A DNA stretch of 64,000 nt from a bacterium (GCA_021372575.1 JAJFUE010000086.1:1-64000), one strand, 5' to 3'. Positions 53,204 to 61,771 are shown, counted from the first letter of the stretch. Program-made: numbers and translations. The notes: generated from the letters alone by a model not told the origin.

Positions 53204-53473
53204 TTACTGGTAAAAGGCCCAATTCTTTGCGGCGGATTGGCCACGGGCAATGCTCGGCCAGCGCAGCAGCGATGTGATATTGTAGGCCGCGCTCGATTGA
53301 ACACTCGTGCCTTGAAGTTCTGCGGTGAGGATGTCTTCGGATGGCGCGGCCACGCCGGTGACCGCTCCGCCGGACAGGTCGATTATGGCGTATTCAATCG
53401 TGTAGCTGCCGGCCGCCCAGACTGACCCGGCCAATAAACCCGATACGAGCAAGCTTTTCGCACAGGTTTTCAT
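53204..53473 (-). CDS. Small secreted protein, partner of beta-helix C
   Basis: The 89-residue protein has a signal peptide (about 1-21, LLVSGLLAGSVWA) and a mature part YTIEYAIIDLSGG, SEDILTAELQGTSVQSS, YNITSLLRWP and AAKNWAFYQ. Position by position it matches the partner of protein B, while the surrounding DNA has diverged, so the family is under selection. GGAGG lies 7 bases before the ATG. The promoter TTGACA-N16-CATAAT lies about 40 bases upstream. Confidence 0.82.
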   Translation of the reverse strand: MKTCAKSLLVSGLLAGSVWAAGSYTIEYAIIDLSGGAVTGVAAPSEDILTAELQGTSVQSSAAYNITSLLRWPSIARGQSAAKNWAFYQ

Positions 53474-53510
53474 CCAAGGCCTCCGATTTTCGACACTTCA
53501 AACCGACATG

Positions 53511-53538
53511 ATTATGTCGCTAGTGTCGGCATTGTCAA
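53511..53538 (-). promoter_or_regulatory. Sigma-70 promoter of the C cassette
   Basis: TTGACA (53538-53533), 16 bases, CATAAT (53516-53511) on the minus strand. A CGACAT-aatc-ATGTCG palindrome overlaps the -10 box and could bind a regulator. Confidence 0.8.
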
Positions 53539-53570
53539 TCTAAATTCGCCCAAACCTGCGCCGATCCGAC

Positions 53571-53948
53571 CTAGTGCTTCGCGCCGCCGATCAGAATGCT
53601 CGCCGCGACCATCAGCGCGTAGCCCAGCGCCAGCCGCCACGAGAACGGCTCGCGCAGGATGAAGAAGCTGCCGAACCCGAGCAGCAGCGTGTAGGCGATC
53701 GTGATCGACGGGACGAACACATTGAGCGCCACCGTCTTATATTGATACAGCGTCAGCAGGAAGATGATGCCGCTCAGAAAGACGCCGGTCCAGAACAGGG
53801 GCTGGCAAGCGATGAGCCACGCGCATTGCATCGGGTGTTCGCGCGCCATCTCCAGCGGGATCGGCTTGAGCGAGGTCTTGACCGTAAACTGCGCCGCGAT
53901 CAACAGCGCCGACATGGTGAACGAAACAATCCACGATACGAGCGACAT
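53571..53948 (-). CDS. EamA/SMR-like small membrane transporter
   Basis: The 125-residue protein has four predicted helices (about 4-22, 47-68, 74-97, 103-121), the size of a half-transporter of the EamA/SMR superfamily. The end ILREPFSWRLALGYALMVAASILIGG is typical of the last two helices, with the E preceding a proline as in family members. ArnE/ArnF-like lipid-linked sugar flippase subunits have the same layout, and two glycosyltransferase genes follow in the operon, so a flippase-like role is possible. GAGGAG precedes ATG 53948. Confidence 0.75.
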   Translation of the reverse strand: MSLVSWIVSFTMSALLIAAQFTVKTSLKPIPLEMAREHPMQCAWLIACQPLFWTGVFLSGIIFLLTLYQYKTVALNVFVPSITIAYTLLLGFGSFFILREPFSWRLALGYALMVAASILIGGAKH

Positions 53949-53969
53949 GAATCTTTCTCCTCGGTGTTT

Positions 53970-54995
53970 CTAAGCAATCATCGTGAATTCGCGCGCTGAA
54001 AGCGCCTTCTTGCCGAGCCACGGCTTGAGCGGATGCTCGCCCGGCGGACGCATCGACTGGATCCGCCGCCGCTCCTTCAATAAACGTCCCAATTGCATCA
54101 GTGCCGAGCCGTAGGCCTTGAGCAAAATCCACACGAGCGAGCCCGCGCCCGATTCCTTGCGGAACCGCCCCGCCGTCCCCTCGCCCTGCCACAGCGCCTT
54201 GACGTTCCACCAGTAGCGGCGCGCCGTGTGCCACGGGCTCGCCAGCAGCGCCCCGGCCGGATACGTCTTGATCATCACCCACAGCCGGTTGCGCTCCACG
54301 AGGAACGCCTTCATCGGCGAATACTTGCCGCTTGTCTGCGACTCCTTGTGCCAAGCGACGGCCTTCGGCACATAGACGAAACGCCAGCCGGCCACGAGGC
54401 ACTTGAGCCCGAGCTCGACATCGTCGCCGTAGCAGAAGAACGCCGGGTCGAAGCCCTCGGCCTGGTCGATCGCCGCGCGACGGTAGAGGCACGCGCACCC
54501 GCTCGGGGCCGGGATGTCGGTCATCGTTTCATACTGGCCCTCGTCGCGTTCGAGCCGCGCGCGGCCGCGCGCCGAACCGTCGGGATACATCAGCAGCCCG
54601 GTGTTCTCGAACAGGTCGCGCTCCTGGTGGAGCAGGATCTTCGAGCTGCAGCCGCCAATCTTCGGGTCGGTTTGCGCGACGCGCACCAGTTCCTCGACCC
54701 AGCGCGGATCGGCAACCGCGTCATTATTCAACATGAGAATGAACTCGCCCTGTGCGGCGTCGAAGCCCGCGTTGTTGCCTCCGGCAAAGCCGAGGTTCTG
54801 CGCCAGCTCCACGAGGCGCACCTTGTCGCCATAGCGCCCGCGCACCCATTCGCCCGAGCCGTCCTTCGAGCCGTTATCGACAAGGATCACCTCGACCGGC
54901 GAATAAGTCTGCGCCAGAAGCGAATCGATACACTCCTCGAGCAGGTGCTTCCCGTTCCAGTTCACAACCACGACGCTGGCCAGTGCCTCAAACAT
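53970..54995 (-). CDS. Family 2 glycosyltransferase (rhamnosyltransferase-like)
   Basis: The 341-residue GT-A enzyme has VVVVNWNGKHLLEECIDSLL, VILVDNGSKDGS, NLGFAGGNNAGFDAA, LMLNNDAVADPRW with the metal-binding region, and EGFDPAFFCYGDDVELGLK, the WbbL/rhamnosyltransferase pattern. The C-terminal part (about 240-341) is basic and may contact the membrane. It acts on surface polysaccharide or cell-wall linker in related bacteria; the sugar is unknown. It overlaps the upstream GT39-like gene by 8 bases and is followed by the EamA-like gene 21 bases later. Confidence 0.9.
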   Translation of the reverse strand: MFEALASVVVVNWNGKHLLEECIDSLLAQTYSPVEVILVDNGSKDGSGEWVRGRYGDKVRLVELAQNLGFAGGNNAGFDAAQGEFILMLNNDAVADPRWVEELVRVAQTDPKIGGCSSKILLHQERDLFENTGLLMYPDGSARGRARLERDEGQYETMTDIPAPSGCACLYRRAAIDQAEGFDPAFFCYGDDVELGLKCLVAGWRFVYVPKAVAWHKESQTSGKYSPMKAFLVERNRLWVMIKTYPAGALLASPWHTARRYWWNVKALWQGEGTAGRFRKESGAGSLVWILLKAYGSALMQLGRLLKERRRIQSMRPPGEHPLKPWLGKKALSAREFTMIA

Positions 54996-56289
54996 GCCGC
55001 AATTTCCCCAGTAAGCAGCCCCTGCTTCCGCGAATTTGATCCACCGCGCCGAGAATCATCGCGAGGATCATCGGCGTGAGCGGGAAACTGTAGCGCGGCA
55101 TCGGCATGATCGCGGCGTGCATCACGTGGAAATAGACGATGATCAGCACATATGGCCACCATTTCGGCTGCCCCAAGAAGATCATCATCGCGCAGGCCAG
55201 CCCCGCGAGCATCGCAAGATTGATCCCGCCGAGGACGGTTTTGACCGCGACGGCCGGCCAGTTGCCTTCGCGCGCGTACGTCCGCACGCCCTTCGGATAA
55301 TACCGCCCCGAATAGGCCGTCGGCCACAGCTTCCATGAATTCTTGACGATGCGCGTGAAATACGCCGCGCGGTCGCGCGCGATATTCTGCTTCGCCACGG
55401 CCGCGAAGTGTTTGCTCACCTCGAACTCGTTGTGCGTCGCAAGCGAAACGCCCGAGCGCTCCATTTCGGCCGTCTGTTCCTCGGACCACTTCTCCCAGTC
55501 CGTCAGCGTCCCCGTAAAAAACGCCTGGCCCGAAGTCGTCGCCAACGGAACGAACCCGCCAAAGATTTTGTAATTGCGATACACCCACGGCAGCCACAGC
55601 GCCAGCACGACCGCCGTCCCGACCGCCGCGCCGGCAATCGATCTCCACTGAAACCGCGCGACGATCAATGGCCACGCGAAATAGACCGGCGTCAGCAAAA
55701 ACATCACCGGCCGGATCATGAAACTCGTGACGGTGAACAGGCCGAGGAAAAGCCAGTTCGAGATCACGAGCGGCTGCTGGCGTGTCCTTTCCCAGAACAC
55801 GAGCAGCATCATCAACGCGGCCGTGTAAGGGATCTCCGTCAGCGGGTGCCACGCATACGTCACGACCGGCGGAAACACAAATACCAACAACGCGCACAAG
55901 CGGCTGAGCGAACGGTTCCCGGTCAGCAAAAACAACAGCGCCCCGGCCGCCCACGCGATCGCGATCGACAGCAGCACGTTCACGAAATACATCGGCATCG
56001 CGCTGCCGCCGCTCACGGCCAGCACCGCGGCCATCATGAGCGGATACCCCGGCATGATCCCCGCCGACGGCTGATTGTAAGCATTGGTATAGACGTGCTG
56101 GTCGAGGAGGCGCTGCGCGACCGTGATATAGGTGCCTTCGTCGGGCGCGGCCGGCTCGGGGTGGATCGGCGCCAGGGCCAGCTTGATCACGATCAGGACG
56201 GCGAATATCCAATAGAACGTTCGATTGGATGTGAATCGATCAAGCCATGAAGCGCAATTTGTGCTGGTTTTAACGTCCGTGAGGGTCAT
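54988..56289 (-). CDS. GT39/ArnT-like membrane glycosyltransferase
   Basis: The protein (433 aa from ATG 56289; 458 aa from ATG 56364) has about ten membrane helices. The first loop has PEPAAPDEGTYITVAQRLL, where the conserved DE acidic pair is the catalytic signature of GT-C enzymes that take sugar from polyprenyl phosphate. HPLTEIPYTAALMMLL and YPKGVRTYAREG are other landmarks. Neither start has a strong ribosome site; the upstream one lies against repeat DNA. It heads a three-gene operon with the GT2 and EamA-like genes, probably for surface glycan assembly. Confidence 0.82.
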   Translation of the reverse strand: MTLTDVKTSTNCASWLDRFTSNRTFYWIFAVLIVIKLALAPIHPEPAAPDEGTYITVAQRLLDQHVYTNAYNQPSAGIMPGYPLMMAAVLAVSGGSAMPMYFVNVLLSIAIAWAAGALLFLLTGNRSLSRLCALLVFVFPPVVTYAWHPLTEIPYTAALMMLLVFWERTRQQPLVISNWLFLGLFTVTSFMIRPVMFLLTPVYFAWPLIVARFQWRSIAGAAVGTAVVLALWLPWVYRNYKIFGGFVPLATTSGQAFFTGTLTDWEKWSEEQTAEMERSGVSLATHNEFEVSKHFAAVAKQNIARDRAAYFTRIVKNSWKLWPTAYSGRYYPKGVRTYAREGNWPAVAVKTVLGGINLAMLAGLACAMMIFLGQPKWWPYVLIIVYFHVMHAAIMPMPRYSFPLTPMILAMILGAVDQIRGSRGCLLGKLRHV

Positions 56290-56365
56290 GGCCGGGTCTG
56301 TCGCCGTTCGCCCAAAATTTCCTCGGCCCACACTATCAGAGCGCCCATGCGGGGTCCAATTCATT

Positions 56366-56456
56366 TATGGGAGTTATGGGAGTTATGAGAGCTTATGCGC
56401 ATGACGGATGAAAGGAATTCATCATTCATCACTCATCATTCATCATTGATCACTTG
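56366..56456. repeat. ATGGGAGTT repeat (family B-like) and TCATTCATCA repeat (family C)
   Basis: Three ATGGGAGTT/ATGAGAGCTT units (56366-56400) lie beside the longer possible start of the GT39-like gene. TCATCATTCATC units (56413-56456) run into the 3' end of era and supply its TGA stop (56450-56452). Confidence 0.7.
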
Positions 56457-57370
56457 TTACTGAGCTTGAGCCCCAACCGCTTGAGCTGCGTTTCGTCCTT
56501 GCGCCAGGCGGGGCGCACTTTGACCCACAGCTCCAAAAATACCGGCCGGCCGATGAGTTGCTCGATGTCAAGCCGGGCGGCCTGGCCGATTTTTTTGAGC
56601 ATCTGACCGCCCTGGCCGATAATGATCGCCTTGTGGCCTTCGCGCTCGGTCAGAATCAACACCCGAATCACGACCTTTTCGCGCGATTCGTCGAAGCTCT
56701 CGACCTCGGTCGCCGTGCCGTACGGGATCTCCTGCCCGAGGTAGCGGAACAGTTTTTCGCGCACCAGTTCGCCGGCCATGAAGCGCAGGTCGCGGTCGCT
56801 GAGCTGCTCGGGGTCGTACAGCAGCGGCCCCATTGGCAGCGTCTCGATCAGCCCCGCCAGGAGTTCCTTCATCCCCGCGCCGGTCTTGGCCGAAATCGCA
56901 TACACCTGCTCATACGGCAGGTCGGCCGGGATTGGCGGCGGCGTGCGGTCGGTTTTCCTGTCGATCTTGTTCCAGACGAGCCACAGCGGCTTGCGCGAGT
57001 TGCGCAGCATTTCCACGACCGGCTCGTCGAGCGGATCGACCGACCGGCGCACGTCGCGCAGGTGCAGCACCACGTCGCAGCCGGCAAGCCCCTGTTCCGC
57101 GCACTCGACCAGCGCCTTGTTAAACCGGTCGCCCGCGGCCAATATGCCCGGGATATCGACAAAAATCGCCTGCACACGCTCGTCGGTATAAATGCCGCAA
57201 ACCTGCTGGCGCGTGGTCTGCGGCCGGTCCGAGACGATCGAAATCTTCTGGCCGACCAGATGATTGAGCAGCGTGCTCTTGCCGACGTTGGGCGCGCCGG
57301 CAAGCCCGACGAACCCGACGCGTCGAGGCGGTCCGAACGGATTGCCGCTCATGTCCGGTGCTTCGTTCAT
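56450..57370 (-). CDS. era: GTPase Era, 16S rRNA/30S assembly factor
   Basis: The 306-residue GTPase has G1 GAPNVGKST, G2 QTTRQQ, G3 VDIPG (DTPG in most Era), G4 NKID and G5 SAK. It also has a C-terminal KH domain with IIIGQGGQMLKKIGQAARLDIEQL. It binds the 3' end of 16S rRNA in 30S maturation. Isoleucine in place of threonine in G3 is unusual for Era but keeps the key D and G. The start overlaps ybeY by 4 bases, and ybeY-era is a conserved pairing. The stop codon is in repeat DNA. Confidence 0.96.
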   Translation of the reverse strand: MNEAPDMSGNPFGPPRRVGFVGLAGAPNVGKSTLLNHLVGQKISIVSDRPQTTRQQVCGIYTDERVQAIFVDIPGILAAGDRFNKALVECAEQGLAGCDVVLHLRDVRRSVDPLDEPVVEMLRNSRKPLWLVWNKIDRKTDRTPPPIPADLPYEQVYAISAKTGAGMKELLAGLIETLPMGPLLYDPEQLSDRDLRFMAGELVREKLFRYLGQEIPYGTATEVESFDESREKVVIRVLILTEREGHKAIIIGQGGQMLKKIGQAARLDIEQLIGRPVFLELWVKVRPAWRKDETQLKRLGLKLSNK

Positions 57371-57828
57371 TTCCGAATGACTTCCAAAAGCTCGCGTTCG
57401 CGCCGCTGCATTTTCGCTTCGCGCGCCGGCGCATCATGATCGTGCCCGAGCAAATGCAGCAGCCCATGTACTAAAAGCAATTGCAAATGGGCCGAAACGT
57501 CAACTCCGAGCCGCCGCGCCTCGCGCCGCAGCTCCGGCAGGCACACGACGATGTCGCCGAGCGTCCCCGGCGGCGGCGCCTGCCCGGGCTCCAGGTCGTA
57601 GGAAGGGAACGACAGGACATCAGTCGCGCGGTCGATCCCGCGCCAGTAGCGGTTGACCCGGCGGATCCACGGCCCGTCGCACAACGTCAGGCTGATTTCA
57701 TGCTCCGGGCCGAGGCCCGCGGCCGCGCCGGCGCACACCAGCGCGCTTCGGGCCTCGCGCCCCAGTTCTTCGCGGTATTCGCCCAGCTTCCCGCGTGTGT
57801 CGAATGCCAGGCGCGGCGAGCGCCTCAA
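57367..57828 (-). CDS. ybeY: Endoribonuclease YbeY, rRNA maturation factor
   Basis: The 153-residue metalloprotein has the zinc motif HGLLHLLGHDH near residues 116-126 and the upstream signatures WRGIDRATDVLSFP and LGDIVVCLP. It takes part in 16S rRNA 3'-end processing and ribosome quality control. No ATG fits; the best start is TTG 57828, which overlaps the TGA of the lipoprotein gene (TTGA), so translation is probably coupled. The open frame continues upstream only as a shadow of the lipoprotein gene. Confidence 0.93.
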   Translation of the reverse strand: MRRSPRLAFDTRGKLGEYREELGREARSALVCAGAAAGLGPEHEISLTLCDGPWIRRVNRYWRGIDRATDVLSFPSYDLEPGQAPPPGTLGDIVVCLPELRREARRLGVDVSAHLQLLLVHGLLHLLGHDHDAPAREAKMQRRERELLEVIRK

Positions 57829-59018
57829 CGCGCCGACCCCGTCGTGCCGGTTGTGGGCGCCGTTTCGGCCCCCGTCGTGCCGGTCGTGGGCGCCGTTTCG
57901 GCCGCCGCGGTGCCGGTCGTCGCGCCGACGCGCGCCCGCGTCAGCGTGCCGGTCGTGGCGTGCAGCTCGGCCTGGATCTCTCGCGCGCGCTTTTCGGCGG
58001 CCAGCGAGGCTTGCGAATTGGGATAGAGCCGGTTGATTTCGCCAAGGATCGCGAGCGCCGCCTTCGGGTCCTTGCGCTCCATCGCGATCTGCGCCTTGCC
58101 GAACATCGCCGTGATCCGCAACTGACTGAGCGGATATTCCTTGATTACCTGGTCCATGTATTTCTCGGCCATGGCGAGGTCCTGGCGATACTGGTATATT
58201 CCGGCCAACTGAACGAGGTTGTCGCATTTCTCGTCCGCGCTCACCGCCTTGTCAAAGGCTTCCTTGGCGGCGGCCACCGCCTGGTCGAACGCCTCGCCCG
58301 CCTTGGCCTTGTCCTTCAGCTGTTCATACGTCGTGCCGAGGTGGAACAGAACCTTGGACTTCATCGGCGACTTCGGGAACCGCTTCAGGTATGCCTCGTC
58401 GGCCTCGATGACCTTCGGCCACGCCTTGTCGCGCATATAGACGCTGCTCCTCTGGACGAGGATGTCATACTGCGCGCCGGGGTCGTTCACGCCGTCCACG
58501 GAAAGCGTGTTGAAGATTTCAAGCGCCTTGGTCGTTTCGTTGTTGCTCAGATAAAGGTTGGCGAGCGTCCCCTGGTACGCGTATTTGGCCTCGGCGGGCG
58601 CCGACTTGAACGTGCCGGAGGTTTCGAGCGTCTCGCGCAGCGCCTCGGCCGGCTTGCCCTCGTTGATGTAGCTCTGAAGCTTCTGGCAGTAGATGGCCCA
58701 ACCCTGTTGCGTGGCCGGCCCGCCCACCTTTTTGATCAGCGTATTGTATTCCTCGCGCTCGCGCTGGTAGTTGCGCTGGGCGCCATAGACCATCGCCAGC
58801 CCCATGTGCGCGTGCCCATATGCCGTCTCGTTGTCGGGATAGCGATCAAGCACGTCTTCGTACTTGATCTCGGCCTCGAGCAGGTTTTTCTGGCCCAGGA
58901 GCTGGTCGCCCTCCTGCAGCATTTCGTCGGCCGTTTTCTTGGCGCACCCCGCCAGCATCAGCAGGCAGGCCATGGCGGCAATCAAGGCAAGGCGTCCGGT
59001 CCGGATGAAGGTGTTCAT
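57825..59018 (-). CDS. TPR lipoprotein with repetitive C-terminal tail
   Basis: The 397-residue protein has a lipoprotein signal with lipobox LAGC (cleavage before Cys near 25). Its body consists of TPR-like helical pairs, for example AEIKYEDVLDRYPDNETAYG, KALEIFNTL, AEKYMDQVIKEYPLSQLRITAMFGKA and ALAILGEINRLYPNSQASLAA. It resembles BamD/YbgF-type outer-membrane-associated TPR lipoproteins in general layout, but it is longer and I cannot assign it to either. The last 35 residues are a low-complexity tail of repeated ETAPTTGTTG units encoded by tandem DNA repeats of about 27-30 bases. ATG 59018 is preferred over the upstream start because the signal peptide begins there. Confidence 0.82.
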   Translation of the reverse strand: MNTFIRTGRLALIAAMACLLMLAGCAKKTADEMLQEGDQLLGQKNLLEAEIKYEDVLDRYPDNETAYGHAHMGLAMVYGAQRNYQREREEYNTLIKKVGGPATQQGWAIYCQKLQSYINEGKPAEALRETLETSGTFKSAPAEAKYAYQGTLANLYLSNNETTKALEIFNTLSVDGVNDPGAQYDILVQRSSVYMRDKAWPKVIEADEAYLKRFPKSPMKSKVLFHLGTTYEQLKDKAKAGEAFDQAVAAAKEAFDKAVSADEKCDNLVQLAGIYQYRQDLAMAEKYMDQVIKEYPLSQLRITAMFGKAQIAMERKDPKAALAILGEINRLYPNSQASLAAEKRAREIQAELHATTGTLTRARVGATTGTAAAETAPTTGTTGAETAPTTGTTGSAR

Positions 59019-59116
59019 TCGAGTTCTCTTCGAAACAGATTGGTCTCGGGACCACCCAGGCCCGAAGACTGGTCCAAAGATCACACCTTACCCGTTTGGG
59101 ACATATGTGTCAATTC

Positions 59117-59214
59117 ATCGTGCTCGTGCTCGTGCTCGTAATCGTAATCGTAATCGTAATCGTAATCGATCAACCGCACGTCCGCTAATTCATGTCGCTT
59201 CGAGCCGAAGCGAC
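59117..59214. repeat. CTCGTG / CGTAAT repeat (family A) and a 9-bp hairpin
   Basis: Three CTCGTG and five CGTAAT units (59117-59170) repeat almost exactly the array at 11480-11531. A perfect GTCGCTTCG-agc-CGAAGCGAC hairpin (59194-59214) follows, close to the stop of the next minus-strand gene. Confidence 0.75.
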
Positions 59215-59251
59215 CTACTGACAATACGAAGCACAATCGGCAGTTGGCGGG

Positions 59252-60160
59252 TTAATTCCAGTCGTGCCGTTGCAGCATCATCATGAACAACGGGTTGTCC
59301 TCTTCGGGAACGCCGACGAAGAAGAGTTTGTCGGGAAGGGTTTTTGTGTTGTAGCCACGCATGAATTGGGGCCCCTCGAGCGGCAGGGAAATCACACTCA
59401 GGACGCTTCGCAGCCGGCCCTCGTAACCGCCCGCCTTGCGCCAGTAATAAACCGCCTGCACGTTGTCGCGGCGGTATTCGCAGAGCTTCGCGGCCGTGGC
59501 CCAATGTTCGTGACGGACGAAATGCTTGAGCTCCCCGGCCTCGAGCTGTTTGGCAAGGCCGAGGAATGCGGCACGGCCATTGTCGGCCCACTCCGGCCAT
59601 TTCTCGACTCGCAGAAACTGCCCCTTTCTGAAATAGACATGACTGGAAATGTCATTGAGGAGATAATTGAGCTCTTCCGAGATATCGAGAATTGCTTCGT
59701 TGGTTTGCGTGTAGGGCTGTGTCCGGCTCAACTGGTCGATTTGCTCGATGCGGGGCTTGAGCCGCTCGACCCTTTGCTGGATCAGGTCGGCGACTTTCTT
59801 TTCGTCGACGGCCTGTTCGTTGCGGCTGAACAGGCTTTCATAAGTCACCATCCGCATGCGGATATTATCGAACCACTGTTCAACCCGGCCCGGATCATAT
59901 CGATCCGGCGGCGAAACGATCTGCGTCGTCGTGGTTTGCGCGAGTGCGTGGGCAGGATCATGCGGCGATGCCGGTGCGGATTTCTCGGCATTCACGGACC
60001 GAACCGCGGTCGGCTCGGCGACGGGAAAGAACAATGCCGCGGCAACCATCAAGCCAAGCAGCAACGCGGCGCCGTAAATAGAAACCCTCAGCACGAGTCG
60101 CCAATGCCGGCGGAAGAAACCAGTCTGAGCCGAACTGTCCTGAACATCGTGGTCTGTCAT
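59252..60160 (-). CDS. Hypothetical single-pass envelope protein
   Basis: I do not recognise this 302-residue protein. It has a short basic N-terminus, one membrane helix (about 25-48, VLRVSIYGAALLLGLMVAAALFF), a proline- and threonine-rich linker, and then a helical domain from about 90 onward with coiled-coil potential around 125-160 (KKVADLIQQRVERLKPRIEQ). The C-terminal part has WATAAKLCEYRRDNVQAVYYWRKAGGYEG, like a single TPR-type helical pair, and ends in a hydrophobic-aromatic stretch. GGAGG lies 7 bases before ATG 60160. It diverges from serS. Confidence 0.7.
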   Translation of the reverse strand: MTDHDVQDSSAQTGFFRRHWRLVLRVSIYGAALLLGLMVAAALFFPVAEPTAVRSVNAEKSAPASPHDPAHALAQTTTTQIVSPPDRYDPGRVEQWFDNIRMRMVTYESLFSRNEQAVDEKKVADLIQQRVERLKPRIEQIDQLSRTQPYTQTNEAILDISEELNYLLNDISSHVYFRKGQFLRVEKWPEWADNGRAAFLGLAKQLEAGELKHFVRHEHWATAAKLCEYRRDNVQAVYYWRKAGGYEGRLRSVLSVISLPLEGPQFMRGYNTKTLPDKLFFVGVPEEDNPLFMMMLQRHDWN

Positions 60161-60235
60161 CCCAAGGCCTCCACCATCCACAATAGTGTCAGAGTGAGTG
60201 AAAAGTTGAGGCGATTTTTTCAGAAGCCGAGTGGG

Positions 60236-60310
60236 CAGCCCGCGCGTAAGCGAGGGACTGGCGGGCGTCGGGATATTCGATTACGATTACGAGCACGAGC
60301 AAGAGCACGA
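60236..60310. repeat. Family H copy and CGATTACGAGCACGAGC repeat (family A)
   Basis: A GCGTAAGCGAGGGA repeat (60236-60262) is followed by two GATTAC and three to four GAGCAC/GAGCAA units (60272-60310), in the orientation opposite to 59117-59170. These two arrays flank the envelope-protein gene as inverted copies. Confidence 0.7.
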
Positions 60311-60386
60311 AATGAAAGGAATCCTTGCACGTTTGCTGATGCATCCGGTATTTGTATTGGAACTATACTGAACGGGGACGACTCCA

Positions 60387-61673
60387 ATGATCGACCTGAA
60401 GCTGCTGCGCGACGATCCGGACACCCTCCGCCGGGGGATCCAGGCCAAGCGGGTCAACGTGGACCTGGACCGCTTGATCCAGCTCGACGAGAGCCGCCGA
60501 TCGCTCGCGCGCCGGGTCGATGAGCTCAACACCGAGCGCAACGCGGCCAGCAAATCGATCGGCCAGCGCATCAAGGCCGGCGAGAACCCCGAGACCGCCA
60601 AGGCCGAAGTCCGCGCCCTCGGCGACAAAATCGCCGAAACCGAACAAGAACTGGCCAAAGTCGAGGCCGAGCTCCACGGCCTCGCGCTGATGGTCCCCAA
60701 CACCCCGCACGCCTCGGCGCCCGCCGGCTACGGCGAGGAGGACAACGTCGAGGTCGCGCGCCACGGCGACAAGCCCGCGTTCGACTTCGCGCCCAAGCCG
60801 CACTGGGAACTCGGCGAAGCGCTCGACATCATCGACATCACGCGCGGCACGAAGCTCTCCGGCTCGGGCTTCTATTGCCTCAAGGGCCTCGGCGCCCGCC
60901 TCGAGCGCTCGCTCATCAGTTGGTTCATTGACGTTCACACCAAGCAGTACGGTTACACCGAAGTCCTGACGCCCTACATGGTCAACAGCAAGACCATGAC
61001 CGGCACCGGCCAGCTGCCCAAGATGGCCGACGACATGTACAAGGTCCTGGCCGAGGAGGGCGGCGAAGATTTGTGGCTCATCCCGACCGCTGAAGTCCCG
61101 GTCACGAACCTCTACCAGGACGAGATCCTCGACGGCGCACGCCTGCCGATCTATCACTGCGCGTTCTCGCCGTGTTTCCGCCGCGAGGCCGGCAGCTACG
61201 GCAAGGAAGTCCGCGGCATCACGCGCGTCCATCAGTTCCACAAGGTCGAGATGGTCAAGTTCGTCAAGCCCGAGACCTCATACGACGAGCTCGAGGCGCT
61301 GCGCGGCCAGGCCGAATCGCTCCTCAAGGCGCTCGGCCTGCACTACCGCGTGCTGTCGCTGTGCGCGGGCGACCTGAGCTTCGCCGCCGCCAAGTGTTAC
61401 GACCTCGAAGTCTGGGCCCCGGGCATGGACCGCTTCCTCGAGGTCAGCTCGTGCTCGAATTTCGAGGACTTTCAGGCGCGCCGCGCGAACATCCGCTTCA
61501 AGGCCGACCAGAAAGCCAAGCCGCAGTTCATCCACACCCTGAACGGCTCGGGCCTCGCGCTTCCGCGCTGCGTGATCGCGATCATCGAGAACTACCAGCA
61601 GTCCGATGGCACGATCAAGGTCCCCGACGTGCTGGTGCCCTACATGGGCTGCGAAGTGATCGCCCCGCGCTGA
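60387..61673 (+). CDS. serS: Seryl-tRNA synthetase
   Basis: The 428-residue class II synthetase charges tRNASer with serine. The N-terminal tRNA-binding coiled coil spans about 30-100 (ESRRSLARRVDELNTERNAASK). Catalytic landmarks are motif 2 CFRREAGSYGKEVRGITRVHQF, the TAEVPVTN serine site and motif 3 TLNGSGLALPRCV. Length is typical. A strong Rho-independent terminator begins 25 bases after the stop, so it is probably transcribed alone. Upstream are repeats; no T-box is visible. Confidence 0.97.
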   Translation: MIDLKLLRDDPDTLRRGIQAKRVNVDLDRLIQLDESRRSLARRVDELNTERNAASKSIGQRIKAGENPETAKAEVRALGDKIAETEQELAKVEAELHGLALMVPNTPHASAPAGYGEEDNVEVARHGDKPAFDFAPKPHWELGEALDIIDITRGTKLSGSGFYCLKGLGARLERSLISWFIDVHTKQYGYTEVLTPYMVNSKTMTGTGQLPKMADDMYKVLAEEGGEDLWLIPTAEVPVTNLYQDEILDGARLPIYHCAFSPCFRREAGSYGKEVRGITRVHQFHKVEMVKFVKPETSYDELEALRGQAESLLKALGLHYRVLSLCAGDLSFAAAKCYDLEVWAPGMDRFLEVSSCSNFEDFQARRANIRFKADQKAKPQFIHTLNGSGLALPRCVIAIIENYQQSDGTIKVPDVLVPYMGCEVIAPR

Positions 61674-61697
61674 TTAATTTCGCATATTAAATGTAGA

Positions 61698-61726
61698 GGC
61701 CGGCGCCATCGCCGGTCCTTTTTTTT
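61698..61726 (+). terminator. Rho-independent terminator of serS
   Basis: The stem CCGGCG/CGCCGG (61700-61715) with a 4-base loop is followed by eight T residues. Confidence 0.92.
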
Positions 61727-61771
61727 CCGCTCTTGCTCACAATCGCGACCGCAATCGACCCGCGCCCCGGC

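Noticed and set aside
57829-58227. Longer N-terminus for YbeY
   Set aside because: The added residues are the shadow of the lipoprotein gene in another frame; the YbeY domain is complete from TTG 57828.
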